DNA of 64,000 nucleotides from NCBI GenBank assembly GCA_002279935.1, contig NCCZ01000001.1:230087-294086 (forward strand), given 5' to 3'. Below the pieces are notes generated by a model. It saw nothing but the letters and a program-made list of their open reading frames with translations. It was not told the DNA's origin and did not search any database. Numbering within the stretch: the first letter of the stretch is position 1; the number at the start of each line of letters is the position of its first letter. A program made the translations under genes and the position numbers. This stretch comes from Hyphomicrobium sp. 12-62-95 (GTDB lineage: Bacteria > Pseudomonadota > Alphaproteobacteria > Rhizobiales > Hyphomicrobiaceae). Positions 55,670-64,000 of the stretch are shown in pieces.

Positions 55670-56254
55670 ATGAAGGTTCACTTTACGACACTGGTGCTTG
55701 CCGTCCTGTTTGCTCTTGCGGGTCCTGCTTCCAGCAAGGCCAAGAGTGTCGCGGACGACATCCGCGCCTTGTATGACCGGTTCGTCACCGCGCAAAACAA
55801 TCGCGACCTCGATGCCGTGCGGCAGGCCCTCTCTGATCGAGAGGACTTTCTGTGGATCAGCGATGGGAAGCCGTTCTGGGGGCGCGAAGCGATGATCGCG
55901 CGGATGGCCAGTTTCCAAGAGGCCGAAGTCTGGCGGGTCGAACCGGACTATGCATCCGCCAAGGTTGTCGAAATGAGTTCGGAGGCGGCGTATCTGCACG
56001 TTCCTCTTGTGCTCGTTCTGGGCCGTCGCGAAAGCCCCGCGAAACTCAAGTGGCTGGTTGAGGTTCTCTGCCAAAAATCCGCCGGTGAATGGCGCATTTC
56101 CGCGCTCTTCACCGCCGAAGACAAGCGCGCGCGCCGGCGACACCGTCAAAGTAGCCGGTGTCGCCGGCTTTTCATGGAGTGTTTCCCGATCACGGCATCT
56201 CGTGCATCGGATCGTTGGCCGGGGCGTCGAAAGGAACGACATCGGTGGAGATGA
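55670..56254 (+). CDS. Exported SnoaL/NTF2-like protein with probably frameshifted C-terminus
   Basis: The ATG at 55670 opens a signal peptide (FTTLVLAVLFALAGPASS) and an NTF2-like domain (DIRALYDRFVTAQNNRDLDAVRQAL ... WRISALFTAEDK). After residue 150 the frame becomes Arg-rich and runs through the hairpin at 56133-56172. In the +2 frame the protein would end RAPATPSK and stop at a TAG in that hairpin loop. A GC-dinucleotide gain in GCGCGCGCGCC can explain the change. Ligand unknown. Confidence 0.7.
   Translation: MKVHFTTLVLAVLFALAGPASSKAKSVADDIRALYDRFVTAQNNRDLDAVRQALSDREDFLWISDGKPFWGREAMIARMASFQEAEVWRVEPDYASAKVVEMSSEAAYLHVPLVLVLGRRESPAKLKWLVEVLCQKSAGEWRISALFTAEDKRARRRHRQSSRCRRLFMECFPITASRASDRWPGRRKERHRWR
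56133..56172. terminator. Strong hairpin terminator between SnoaL-like and cupin genes
   Basis: A perfect 13-bp stem (GCCGGCGACACCG / CGGTGTCGCCGGC) with a 10-base loop is followed by TTTT on the plus strand. It lies between convergent genes, inside the extended SnoaL frame. Confidence 0.85.
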
Positions 56255-56672
56255 GTATGACCGGCGCGCCGGACTTGTTCTCCCACCAATGCTTGTGGCC
56301 CTTACCGAATTCGGGCGTCGATTCACCGGCCTTGTGCAAAATGGGAACCGAGCAGAAGGCGCTGTGCTCGATCAGTTCGCCGGACTGGACGAGGACGATC
56401 GACGGCCGGTCGTCGTGATCGTGCGTGGGAACAATCCCATCCTTGGCAACCGTCAGCCGGCGCATGCGAAGCTTGAAGTTCCCCAAATTGCGCCAGCCGG
56501 TCAGGTCGACTTCATGGAGGATGGGGCGGTCGACGCCAACGTCTGGCGCATTCTCGATCTGCCGGGGCGTCTTTAATACTTTGTCGGGTGGACAAGCCCC
56601 GGCAAAAGCGAGCGTCGTGGCGAGGCATGAGAAGGCGGCGGATAGCGCCACAACCACAGTCAAACGGCTCAT
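56190..56672 (-). CDS. Exported cupin-domain protein
   Basis: The ATG at 56672 gives 160 aa with a signal peptide (VVVALSAAFSCLATTLAFAGA); the frame is open further to 56759. The cupin core shows THDHDDRPSIVLVQSGELIEH, with His residues placed as metal ligands, and GHKHWWENKSGAPVILISTDVV. The substrate is unknown. It is convergent with the SnoaL-like gene. Confidence 0.8.
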   Translation of the reverse strand: MSRLTVVVALSAAFSCLATTLAFAGACPPDKVLKTPRQIENAPDVGVDRPILHEVDLTGWRNLGNFKLRMRRLTVAKDGIVPTHDHDDRPSIVLVQSGELIEHSAFCSVPILHKAGESTPEFGKGHKHWWENKSGAPVILISTDVVPFDAPANDPMHEMP

Positions 56673-56964
56673 GATCAAACATCCTGAATGTTGGCACATG
56701 CCGGCAGGCCCGGCGTAGAGCAACCTTCCCTGATCAGGCGACGCAGTGAAACTAGTCATTGGCTCGCGAAATCATGCTTCTAAGCTAGGCGCCGCTGCGC
56801 GGGCCGAATGCCGAATTTGTCGATATGCGATGGCTATGGAGTTGGAAGTCAGAGGCTATTTCAATTCACCATTTGCGTCCGTCATCATGTTTCCTCGGGG
56901 AGCGGTGCGCGCCGGGGCCAACGTCAGGCCTTCGGAATGCTCAGCATGTTTTATGGAGAGCCTG

Positions 56965-58212
56965 ATGGACCAGACGGCTAAACCTGCCGGCTCGGCAGTC
57001 GAGGAGGCTTCACGGCGCTCCAAACTGCCTGCGAACCGCGATCAGATCGTTCTGGTGTTCCAAGGCGGGGGCGCATTGGGTGCCTATCAGGCTGGCGTAT
57101 ATCAGGCCCTGCACGACTCCGGCATCGAACCCGACTGGATTATCGGGACCTCGATTGGAGCCATCAATGCGGCGCTCATCGCCGGTAACCAGCCCAATGA
57201 CCGGCTGGATGCACTCGATGCCTTCTGGAAAATCGTGTCACACAAATCTCCATTTCCGGCATGGCCGGGCATGGAGCAGATGCTGCAAGCATTTTCCAAT
57301 CTTCAAACCATGTCCGCTGGTATTCGCGGCTTCTTCGAGCCGAACCCGATGTCGTACCTTGGACCTCATGTTCCTCTAGGTGCTGAGAATGCAAGTTATT
57401 ACTCGACGGCACCCCTTGAGAAGACACTTATCAAGCTTGTTGATTTCAACCTGATCAATGCCGGCAAGTTGAGACTGACGGTGGGTGCTGCCAACGTTCG
57501 AACGAGCCAAATGCGCTACTTCGACAGCCGCGACACGGCGATTGGCGTCAAACACATCATGGCGTCGGGCGCACTTCCACCGGCGTTTCCCGCGGTCCGT
57601 ATCGATGGCGAGCTTTATTGGGACGGCGGCATCCTGTCGAACACGCCAGCCGAAGTCATCTTCGATGACAATCCGCGGCGCAGTTCGTTGGTGTTCGCCG
57701 TCCACATGTGGAACCCAAACGGACCAGAACCGCAAACGATGTGGGATGTCGCCCATCGCACCAAGGACATTCAATATTCCAGCCGGGTCGCGACCCACAT
57801 CACGCGACAGGCGCAATTGCATCGTCTACGTCATGTGATCAAGGCACTCTCGGAGCTTCTACCCGAAGACGTGGGTACGAGCCCAGAGGTTCGCGCGCTC
57901 TCCGCTTACGGTTGTCTGACGCGGATGCATGTCGTGAGACTGCTCGCCCCCAGCCTGAAATATGAAGATCAGATGAAGGATATCGACTTCAGCCCGTCCG
58001 GCATCCGCGAACGCTGGGAAGCCGGCTATGAGAGGATGATGCGGACTGTCGAAGAAGCGCCGTGGATGGGTGAATTCGATGACATTGAAGGTGTACTCTT
58101 TCACGAACTCATGGACACGGGCCGGCGGGAGCAGTTAACGATGACCACCGGTGTGGAAAACTTCGTCCAGGATGTCGAGTTGGGGTCTGCGACGCCGGAC
58201 GGGAAGCGATAG
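56965..58212 (+). CDS. Patatin-like phospholipase
   Basis: The ATG at 56965 (415 aa) follows GGAGAG; the frame stays open to 56746 without recognisable content. Catalytic motifs are FQGGGALGAYQAG (34-39), GTSIGAIN with Ser63, and WDGG with Asp220. The C-terminal 150 residues form a family-typical extension (DUF3734-like). It hydrolyses phospholipids or other acyl esters; the PHB-related location of such genes in other bacteria suggests membrane or granule turnover. Confidence 0.9.
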   Translation: MDQTAKPAGSAVEEASRRSKLPANRDQIVLVFQGGGALGAYQAGVYQALHDSGIEPDWIIGTSIGAINAALIAGNQPNDRLDALDAFWKIVSHKSPFPAWPGMEQMLQAFSNLQTMSAGIRGFFEPNPMSYLGPHVPLGAENASYYSTAPLEKTLIKLVDFNLINAGKLRLTVGAANVRTSQMRYFDSRDTAIGVKHIMASGALPPAFPAVRIDGELYWDGGILSNTPAEVIFDDNPRRSSLVFAVHMWNPNGPEPQTMWDVAHRTKDIQYSSRVATHITRQAQLHRLRHVIKALSELLPEDVGTSPEVRALSAYGCLTRMHVVRLLAPSLKYEDQMKDIDFSPSGIRERWEAGYERMMRTVEEAPWMGEFDDIEGVLFHELMDTGRREQLTMTTGVENFVQDVELGSATPDGKR

Positions 58213-58294
58213 GGTCCGTCGACAACCTGCGACGGAACGAATGGTTGGCACAGCCGTTGAGCGATAATTGTTCAATCTTTTGGAAGGCGTGGGT

Positions 58295-59620
58295 ATGGCA
58301 GGGGCCGATCGCAGCGACACGACGCACAGGTCAGAAGGCCTCATCGGACTAAAAAAGTCAGTCGAAAGACTGGCGGCGCGCCTGTGCGAGACTCGGCAGT
58401 TGTCGCTGGAGCTCGCTGGGCCGCTCAGTGCCGAAGATATGACCGTCCAGCCGATGGACGACGCGAGCCCAACGAAATGGCATCTCGCCCACGTGACGTG
58501 GTTTTTCGAGACCTTCGTTTTGGCGAAGTTCGTGCCGGGCTATCAGCCGTTCGATGAAGCGTTCAACTTCTGCTTCAACTCGTACTATGAAGCGGAGGGG
58601 CCGCGTCAACCGCGGGGGCATCGCGGCTTGCTCACCCGGCCGTCAGCCGAGCGCGTTTTGGCGTACAGGGCGCATGTCGATAAGGCGTTGGCGGACTTGC
58701 TCGCTGCCCCATCCGCACAGTATGAACAGGATCAGTTGGCCGAGATCATCGAAATTGGCATCAACCACGAAGAGCAGCATCAAGAGCTGCTGCTTACCGA
58801 TATTCTGTCGCTCTTTGCATCGAGTCCTTTGCGTCCGGCATACCGGACGGCGTCTGCTCCGGGTTCATCTGAGGCGATCGAACCGGTGCGGTGGATCGAA
58901 TACAGCGGTGGCATTCTACAGATCGGCCATTCAGGGCCGGGATATTCATGGGACAACGAGCGGCCACGGCATGATGCTCTCATTCGCCCCTTCTGCCTTG
59001 CCGACCGGCTCGTGACGAATGGCGAGTGGCTGGACTTCATGTCCGATGGCGGTTATCGCACGCCGTCTCTCTGGCTTGCCGACGGCTGGTCCCTCGTCAA
59101 TCGCGAGCAGTGGCGCAGTCCGCTTTACTGGGAAGACCACAGTTCCGGCTGGCACCAGATGTCTCTCGAAGGTTTGGCGCCGGTCGTGGCGGCGGCACCG
59201 GTCTGTCACATCTCCTATTTCGAGGCCGATGCTTATGCGCGTTGGGCGGGGAAGAGGCTGCCGACTGAGTTTGAGTGGGAAATTGCCGCTGAGGATTTGC
59301 CGGTGACGGGAAATACGCTTGCGACACGTGCCCTTCGCCCCGTTCCGGCTCCCAAGATCGAGGATCGGAGCCGCCCACGGCAGATGTTCGGCGACGTATG
59401 GGAGTGGACGCAGAGCGCATATCTTCCCTATCCGAAATACCAGGCACCGGCGGGCGCGATCGGTGAATACAACGGCAAATTCATGGTCAGCCAGCAGGTG
59501 CTGCGCGGGGCATCGTGCGCGACGCCAGAAGGGCATTCGCGCGCAACGTACCGGAACTTTTTCTATCCCCACCAGCGTTGGCAATTCGTGGGCGTGCGTC
59601 TCGCTGCGGAGGTGTCGTGA
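58295..59620 (+). CDS. egtB: Ergothioneine biosynthesis protein EgtB
   Basis: EgtB is an iron-dependent sulfoxide synthase joining a thiol (gamma-glutamylcysteine or cysteine) to hercynine. The ATG at 58295 gives 441 aa. The DinB-like domain carries iron ligands in HLAH (63-66) and HEEQHQE (His158, His162), and the C-terminal FGE-sulfatase domain ends in QVLRGASCATPEGHSRATYRN. It overlaps egtD by four bases (GTGA). Confidence 0.94.
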   Translation: MAGADRSDTTHRSEGLIGLKKSVERLAARLCETRQLSLELAGPLSAEDMTVQPMDDASPTKWHLAHVTWFFETFVLAKFVPGYQPFDEAFNFCFNSYYEAEGPRQPRGHRGLLTRPSAERVLAYRAHVDKALADLLAAPSAQYEQDQLAEIIEIGINHEEQHQELLLTDILSLFASSPLRPAYRTASAPGSSEAIEPVRWIEYSGGILQIGHSGPGYSWDNERPRHDALIRPFCLADRLVTNGEWLDFMSDGGYRTPSLWLADGWSLVNREQWRSPLYWEDHSSGWHQMSLEGLAPVVAAAPVCHISYFEADAYARWAGKRLPTEFEWEIAAEDLPVTGNTLATRALRPVPAPKIEDRSRPRQMFGDVWEWTQSAYLPYPKYQAPAGAIGEYNGKFMVSQQVLRGASCATPEGHSRATYRNFFYPHQRWQFVGVRLAAEVS

Positions 59621-60600
59621 AACAGCCAACGAGTGTCATTCGCGTGCTGGAACTGACGGAACCCCAGAGACACGATGTATTCGCGACTGCAGTGGTCGAA
59701 GGTTTGTCGAAGCCGCGCAAAACGTTGCCGTGCCAATTTTTGTATGACGCCCATGGCAGTGCGTTGTTCGAACAGATCACGGAACTGCCAGAGTATTATC
59801 CGACGCGAACAGAGATTGGTATTTTAAGGGAGCAGGCTGCCGAGATCACGGCGTCTGTTCCAGATGACGCTGTGCTGGTCGAATTTGGATCCGGCTCGAG
59901 CATCAAGACGGAACTCCTGTTGCAGCATTTGCCGCCGACGGTGGCTTATGTTCCGATCGATGTTTCACCGTCTGCTTTGAGCGAGGCGCGGCAGCGCTTG
60001 GCGCATCGCTTTCCCAAGCTTCACGTCTATCCGATCACCGGCAGCTTCACAGATTCCGTCGAACTGCCCGCCCACTTTCATCAGCGCCCGCGCGTGGGTT
60101 TCTTCCCTGGCTCGACCATCGGAAACTGGACAGCCGAAGACGCCGTGTGTCTGTTGGCATCATTTCGCGGCGTTCTAAATGAGAACGGCCGTTTGATCGT
60201 TGGGGTGGACTTGAAGAAGGATGCCCGAACGCTGGTACGCGCCTATAACGACAGCGCGGGCATCACGGCCGCGTTCAACCTCAATCTGCTCGTCCGGATC
60301 AATCGCGAATTGGGAAGTGCGATCGATATTTCGAGCTTCCGGCATGAGGTGATTTACGATCCTCTGCGGGGCCGGATTGAGATGCATCTAGTCAGCGTCA
60401 TCGAGCAGACCGTTCTCATTTGCGGCCGAAGATTTCACCTTCGTGCCGGGGAAAGCATCCATACTGAAAATTCCTACAAGTACACGGTCGCAGAATTCCA
60501 AGATCTCGCCCGGCAGGCGGGATGGAGCACAGGGCGGGTCTGGACAGACGACGGCGCCCAATTCAGCATTCATGAAATGACGGCTCGGTCGAACGCTTAA
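59617..60600 (+). CDS. egtD: L-histidine N-alpha-methyltransferase EgtD
   Basis: EgtD trimethylates histidine to hercynine, the first ergothioneine step. A GTG at 59617 overlaps the egtB stop and has GGAGGTGTC before it; the product is 327 aa. Motifs are LPEYYPTRTEIGIL, FGSGSSIKTELLL for SAM binding, and GFFPGSTIGNW. The downstream EgtE/EgtC functions are not encoded here. Its stop overlaps that of the convergent MFS gene. Confidence 0.95.
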   Translation: MKQPTSVIRVLELTEPQRHDVFATAVVEGLSKPRKTLPCQFLYDAHGSALFEQITELPEYYPTRTEIGILREQAAEITASVPDDAVLVEFGSGSSIKTELLLQHLPPTVAYVPIDVSPSALSEARQRLAHRFPKLHVYPITGSFTDSVELPAHFHQRPRVGFFPGSTIGNWTAEDAVCLLASFRGVLNENGRLIVGVDLKKDARTLVRAYNDSAGITAAFNLNLLVRINRELGSAIDISSFRHEVIYDPLRGRIEMHLVSVIEQTVLICGRRFHLRAGESIHTENSYKYTVAEFQDLARQAGWSTGRVWTDDGAQFSIHEMTARSNA

Positions 60601-61808
60601 GACGATGCTTTGAGATCGTGCGCGTCCGTGAGCTTGGCTGTGAGGCCAATCGCCAGGGCAAGAGCGAGGCCAATGGCGCTGAGGCACCCGTTCCATCCGA
60701 CGCGGTCGAAAATTTGGCCGAGTACGGCCGCGCCGGCGAGACCTCCCGAGAAGTATGAGGCGAGATAGACGCCAGTTGCGGCGGCTGCGTTGTCGCCGGC
60801 GATCCGGCTCGCATAGCCCGTGACAATGGCTTGCGCGAAGAATGTGCCGATGCCGACGAGGACCATGCCGAACGCGACGTAAGAGATGTGCGACGCGGCC
60901 AGGAACGGCAGACCTATGAGTGCTATCCCGAGACCGGCCGCGATGGCCGCGCGCGTTCCGATCTTCCGGGCAACGACGCCCGCAATTGGCGTTGTGAAAA
61001 TGGCTGGCAGGAAGACGAAGTAGACGAAGCCCAGCTGCATCATGCCGAGCCCGAGGGGTGGGCGCACGAGCACGATGTTGATGTAGGTAAAGACACCGAT
61101 GAAGACGAAGAGGATGACAAAGCCGATCCCGAATGCCGCACGCAACTGAGGCGACTTGAGCACCGGGGCGAGCCTCGCCGCTTGGTTGATCCGCGACGAG
61201 GCAGGCATGCTGGCCGATCCGCGGATGACGATGGCCGCAAGGATCGCGCCAAAAAGGTTAAGGCCGGCAAACACAATGAAGCTCGACGCCACGCTTGCGT
61301 GGTCAACGGCGGCGGCTGCTAGGAGCCGGCCGCCGAGATTGCTCGCCACATTGCCCGTAATGTAGGCCGCAAACGCTGTGGGAAGCGTGTCGCGCGGGGA
61401 GGATTCGCCGATGTGGGCGAGGGTCAGCCCGAACGCAGCCGACATGAAAAGTCCCTGCACCACGCGAAGCATCGCAAACACTGCGAGATTGGGGGCTAAT
61501 GCGAGACCTAGGGTCGGGAGCGTCAGGCATGCGAGGCAGGCCGTCACGCCGATGCGGCGGGAAACTCTCTGACCGTAAAGCGCAACAGTCATACCGCCGG
61601 CGGCCATGCCGAGCGTGCAGGCGTTGACGGCCACGCCCATTGCCGCCGGTGTGGTGTCATAGAGCGCGATCAGCGACGGGAGCAGGGCTTGCGCCGCAAA
61701 CAGATCGACGACCGTTAGAAAGGCTACCAAGGCGACGATGATGGAATGAAGGGGGACGGTCTGGTTGATGCTCGACGGCCGCTTCTCGTCTAGGTCAGAT
61801 ACCGCCAT
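60597..61808 (-). CDS. MFS transporter
   Basis: The 403-aa protein has twelve predicted helices and an MFS-type loop (VALYGQRVSRRIGV) between helices 2 and 3. It begins one base inside the bdhA stop codon, so both are co-transcribed. The substrate is unknown; 3-hydroxybutyrate or another organic acid is conceivable from context only. Confidence 0.88.
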   Translation of the reverse strand: MAVSDLDEKRPSSINQTVPLHSIIVALVAFLTVVDLFAAQALLPSLIALYDTTPAAMGVAVNACTLGMAAGGMTVALYGQRVSRRIGVTACLACLTLPTLGLALAPNLAVFAMLRVVQGLFMSAAFGLTLAHIGESSPRDTLPTAFAAYITGNVASNLGGRLLAAAAVDHASVASSFIVFAGLNLFGAILAAIVIRGSASMPASSRINQAARLAPVLKSPQLRAAFGIGFVILFVFIGVFTYINIVLVRPPLGLGMMQLGFVYFVFLPAIFTTPIAGVVARKIGTRAAIAAGLGIALIGLPFLAASHISYVAFGMVLVGIGTFFAQAIVTGYASRIAGDNAAAATGVYLASYFSGGLAGAAVLGQIFDRVGWNGCLSAIGLALALAIGLTAKLTDAHDLKASS

Positions 61809-62638
61809 TACTGGGCCGTCCAGCCGCCTTCGATCGGCAATGCGGCGCCCGTGATGGACGCCGCGCTATCGGTGCAGAGAAACACCGTCAGCCCGCCGAC
61901 CTGATCGGTGGTCACGAATTGCCGTGTCGGCTGCGCCTTGAGCAAAACATCGCGCACAACTTGCTCTTCGGTGAGCATACGTGCATGGGCCGTTTCGGGA
62001 ATTTGCCTTTCCACGAGAGGGGTCAGAACGTACCCCGGGCAGATCGCGTTGGCTGTTATCCCGTGCTCGGCCGTTTCGAGGGCGGTCGTCTTGGTCAGCC
62101 CCAAAATGCCATGCTTGGAGGCAACATATGCCGATTTGAACGGTGATGCGACGAGGGCATGCGCCGAGGCGACGTTGATGATGCGGCCCCACTTGCGCTG
62201 CTTCATTCCTTGCAATACAGCGCGCGTGGTGTGGAACGCTGCCGTGAGATTAATCGCGATGATCTTATCCCACATCGCCGTTGGAAATGTTTCGATCGCT
62301 TCCACGTGCTGGATACCGGCATTGTTGACGAGAATGTCGACGTTACCGAACGTGTTCTCCGCTTTTTGGATGAGCGCCAGAATGTCGGCGGGTTGGCTCA
62401 TGTCGGCCGCCGAGTAGGCCGTCTTTATCTCAAACGTTCTTTCGAGCTCTTGGCGTTCCGCTTCGATTTCTTCGCCGGTGCCGAAGCCGTTCAGCACGAT
62501 ATTAAGTCCAGCACCTGCCAAAGCGCGTGCGATCCCGAGGCCGATGCCGCTGGTGGAGCCTGTCACCACAGCACACTTGCCGTGCAGGCTGCGCACGGGG
62601 CACCGCGCGGTGTCCGCCAACGTCGAAAGATCGTTCAT
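61808..62638 (-). CDS. bdhA: 3-hydroxybutyrate dehydrogenase
   Basis: The ATG at 62638 gives 276 aa. The SDR fold shows VVTGSTSGIGLGIARAL, NNAGIQHVEAIETFP, and the catalytic Ser/Tyr-x3-Lys in ASAHALVASPFKSAYVASKHG. The C-terminus ends with the family pattern LCTDSAASITGAALPIEGGWTAQ. It oxidises 3-hydroxybutyrate to acetoacetate with NAD. Together with phaZ it points to PHB use. The frame extends to 62746 without conserved content. Confidence 0.9.
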   Translation of the reverse strand: MNDLSTLADTARCPVRSLHGKCAVVTGSTSGIGLGIARALAGAGLNIVLNGFGTGEEIEAERQELERTFEIKTAYSAADMSQPADILALIQKAENTFGNVDILVNNAGIQHVEAIETFPTAMWDKIIAINLTAAFHTTRAVLQGMKQRKWGRIINVASAHALVASPFKSAYVASKHGILGLTKTTALETAEHGITANAICPGYVLTPLVERQIPETAHARMLTEEQVVRDVLLKAQPTRQFVTTDQVGGLTVFLCTDSAASITGAALPIEGGWTAQ

Positions 62639-63036
62639 AATGTCCCCTGATGTGCGCCGCGATCGACTGTGGAATGAATGCTTGCGGCTTTGTGCAATCG
62701 GCTTGTCTGAACGTGCTCCGATGCCGATCCCGGACACACGTTTCAAAAGACAATATCGGGGGACGCCATCGCGATGAATTGTTGGCTGGTGCGCAGTTCG
62801 ATAGCTGTCAGCTAACTGCTTATGGCGTAGCTGGGTAGAATGCTTAACGCGCGATTGTGAGCCACATGCATGGCGCGCTTCGATAGCCGGAAGCAGGCAT
62901 GTCGCTAGTCATAGAGCACTGTCGCCGGGCACGCGAAACTGTAGTGTTCTGGGCACCCGTGGCTGGATTGGACTGCATGCTTGAGTCCATCGCCGGTCCG
63001 GCAGACGACAAACACTGCGCAAATTCAGGAGTTCAA
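62639..63036. promoter_or_regulatory. Divergent intergenic region between bdhA and the repeat protein
   Basis: The 398-bp gap shows no convincing gene; short frames (such as 62899 upstream of the repeat protein) lack protein-like content. A CAGGAG ribosome site lies directly before the repeat-protein ATG. Confidence 0.3.
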
Positions 63037-63327
63037 ATGAAGTCCGCAACATTAGCAGCACTGATCGTGCTCGCATCACCAACTCTCGCATTTGCTGGTG
63101 GCGATCTCTCCGAAAAGGCAATGAAGGATGCGCCTGGCGTGACGGGTGCCGGCTCGACGACGAATCCGACGGCGAAGCCTGAAACCGGCGGCCTTGCAGA
63201 AAAGGCCATGCAAGATGCTCCGGGCGTCACTGGCGACGGCAAGACGGCAGATCCGACATCGAAGCCCGACAACAAGAGCTTGACGGGCAAGGCCATGGAA
63301 GATCACCCGGGCGTCGGCAAGAAGTAA
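63037..63327 (+). CDS. Small exported protein with KAMxDxPGV repeats
   Basis: The ATG at 63037 (96 aa) is supported by CAGGAG and a signal peptide ending TLAFAGG. The mature part carries three copies of the motif KAMxDxPGVTG, each preceded by LSE, LAE or LTG, with TTNPTAKPETG-like linkers. I do not recognise the family. Length and repeat regularity suggest a surface or periplasmic structural protein. Confidence 0.75.
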   Translation: MKSATLAALIVLASPTLAFAGGDLSEKAMKDAPGVTGAGSTTNPTAKPETGGLAEKAMQDAPGVTGDGKTADPTSKPDNKSLTGKAMEDHPGVGKK

Positions 63328-63345
63328 CTCCAAATGAAAGACAGA

Positions 63346-63374
63346 CGGGGCCCGGCGAACCCGGCCCCGTTTTT
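63346..63374 (+). terminator. Rho-independent terminator of the repeat protein gene
   Basis: CGGGGCC / GGCCCCG form a 7-bp stem around a ten-base loop with partial pairing, followed by TTTTT, 18 bp after the stop codon. Confidence 0.82.
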
Positions 63375-64000
63375 GATCCGTCCTAATTGGGACGCCACAT
63401 CATCTGCTTTGGCTGGCTTTAAGCCAGAGTGGCCACTCATATTACAGCACCATCTGATGACTGCTTCGAGCATCATCGGGTTCCAACCCGGTTCGCCCTG
63501 ATGGGTGTCCGCTGGTTACGGACCGGCAGCGAGCGACTGTCGACCAGTTGGGCCTGGATTGGCTAAACATGATGACCTCCCACTTCGGGTAACTCTCAAA
63601 ACCGCGTCAAACGCCATGCAGCGCAGCATTTGTCAAAGCGTCCACTAGTGCGTTTGGATGCACCGGAAGCAAAAGCAGACTGATGACCCATTCATGGCCA
63701 ATGGCGCTTCTGGTCCTCAGTGAAAACAAGATCGGAAGCGGTCTGGGAGGTTTTGAGCACATACCGGCATCGCGTAGCTCTCTCGAGCAGATGTTGCGGC
63801 GCACGCATTGTCGCGACGTCCGTCGGCGCACAAAAGAACGCATCTGTTGCGCGCCGGCACTAAGTCCGGTTGGGGTCTTGGTTGCGTGAAAACGCTGTCT
63901 AGCGGGCAGAGCCGGTCTCAAATCGGTGAGTTGCCGGAAAAGTAGCATATTTTTCCAATGGCGGCCGCAGAAACTGACCGCCGGGCATCCTACGGCTATT
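63375..64000. other. Terminal region without a supported gene
   Basis: I find no gene on either strand. The minus frame at 63607-63948 (113 codons) has Arg-rich, non-protein-like content and no ribosome site. The 15-base sequence shared with 42234-42248 lies at 63695-63709, inverted. Confidence 0.3.

Noticed and set aside
63607..63948. 113-codon minus-strand frame near the window end
   Set aside because: No ribosome site, Arg-rich and irregular composition, no recognisable domain.

Overview
The window looks like a chromosomal segment of an alphaproteobacterium of the order Hyphomicrobiales (Rhizobiales). The pointers are a eukaryotic-type glutamine synthetase (glnII) with a divergent gstI-like gene, an intracellular PHB depolymerase with a Cys nucleophile, a 3-hydroxybutyrate dehydrogenase, FixK/FNR-type TTGA-N6-TCAA boxes, a DUF3300/DUF2950 pair and high GC. 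A Hyphomicrobium-like or related genus is a guess. I see no rRNA, tRNA or CRISPR array.

Region 1 (1-18.8 kb) reads as ordinary chromosome: a DUF2779 nuclease-like protein, gstI/glnII, a GST, phaZ, two YeeE/YedE sulfur-transport proteins, a three-gene minus-strand operon with two different dynamin-like GTPases, an Amt ammonium transporter, a large membrane metallophosphoesterase, katG and an orphan XdhC-like protein.

Region 2 (18.8-39.5 kb) is an accessory low-oxygen/stress block. It starts with DUF3300, DUF2950 and a GNAT. A tight nine-gene operon follows (22.7-30.7 kb): a PhaC-like DUF3141 protein, a 143-aa unknown, phosphotransacylase, acetate kinase, FabI-type enoyl reductase, methylmalonyl-CoA decarboxylase (scpB) and both CoA-transferase subunits. 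A perfect FixK/FNR-like box lies 52 bp before its first gene. After it come small membrane proteins, an HlyD-type adaptor, a His/Tyr-rich secreted protein (second perfect box), a YeaQ/GlsB-like protein, PPK2, a two-TM K+ channel, a Cys-rich exported protein broken by an in-frame TGA, a VIT-like protein and a SulP transporter.

Region 3 (39.5-43.9 kb) is mobile-element debris: a serine-recombinase C-terminal remnant, an intact P4-type tyrosine integrase with a companion gene, a Crp/Fnr C-terminal stump and an IS3-type transposase.

Region 4 (43.9-49.8 kb) is a minus-strand cluster (DUF3604, a 196-aa exported protein, a PpiC-type isomerase, HupE/UreJ-like) divergent from a LysR regulator, with a perfect palindrome between them.

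Region 5 (49.8-64 kb) holds an SGNH hydrolase, a TTC38-like TPR protein, an acetolactate-synthase-like ThDP enzyme and OpgC, then DoxX-like, SnoaL-like and cupin proteins, a patatin phospholipase, the ergothioneine pair egtB-egtD, an MFS transporter with bdhA, and a small exported repeat protein. Carbon-polymer turnover (phaZ, bdhA, the DUF3141 operon), oxidative defence (katG, egtBD) and nitrogen assimilation (glnII, amt) are recurring themes.
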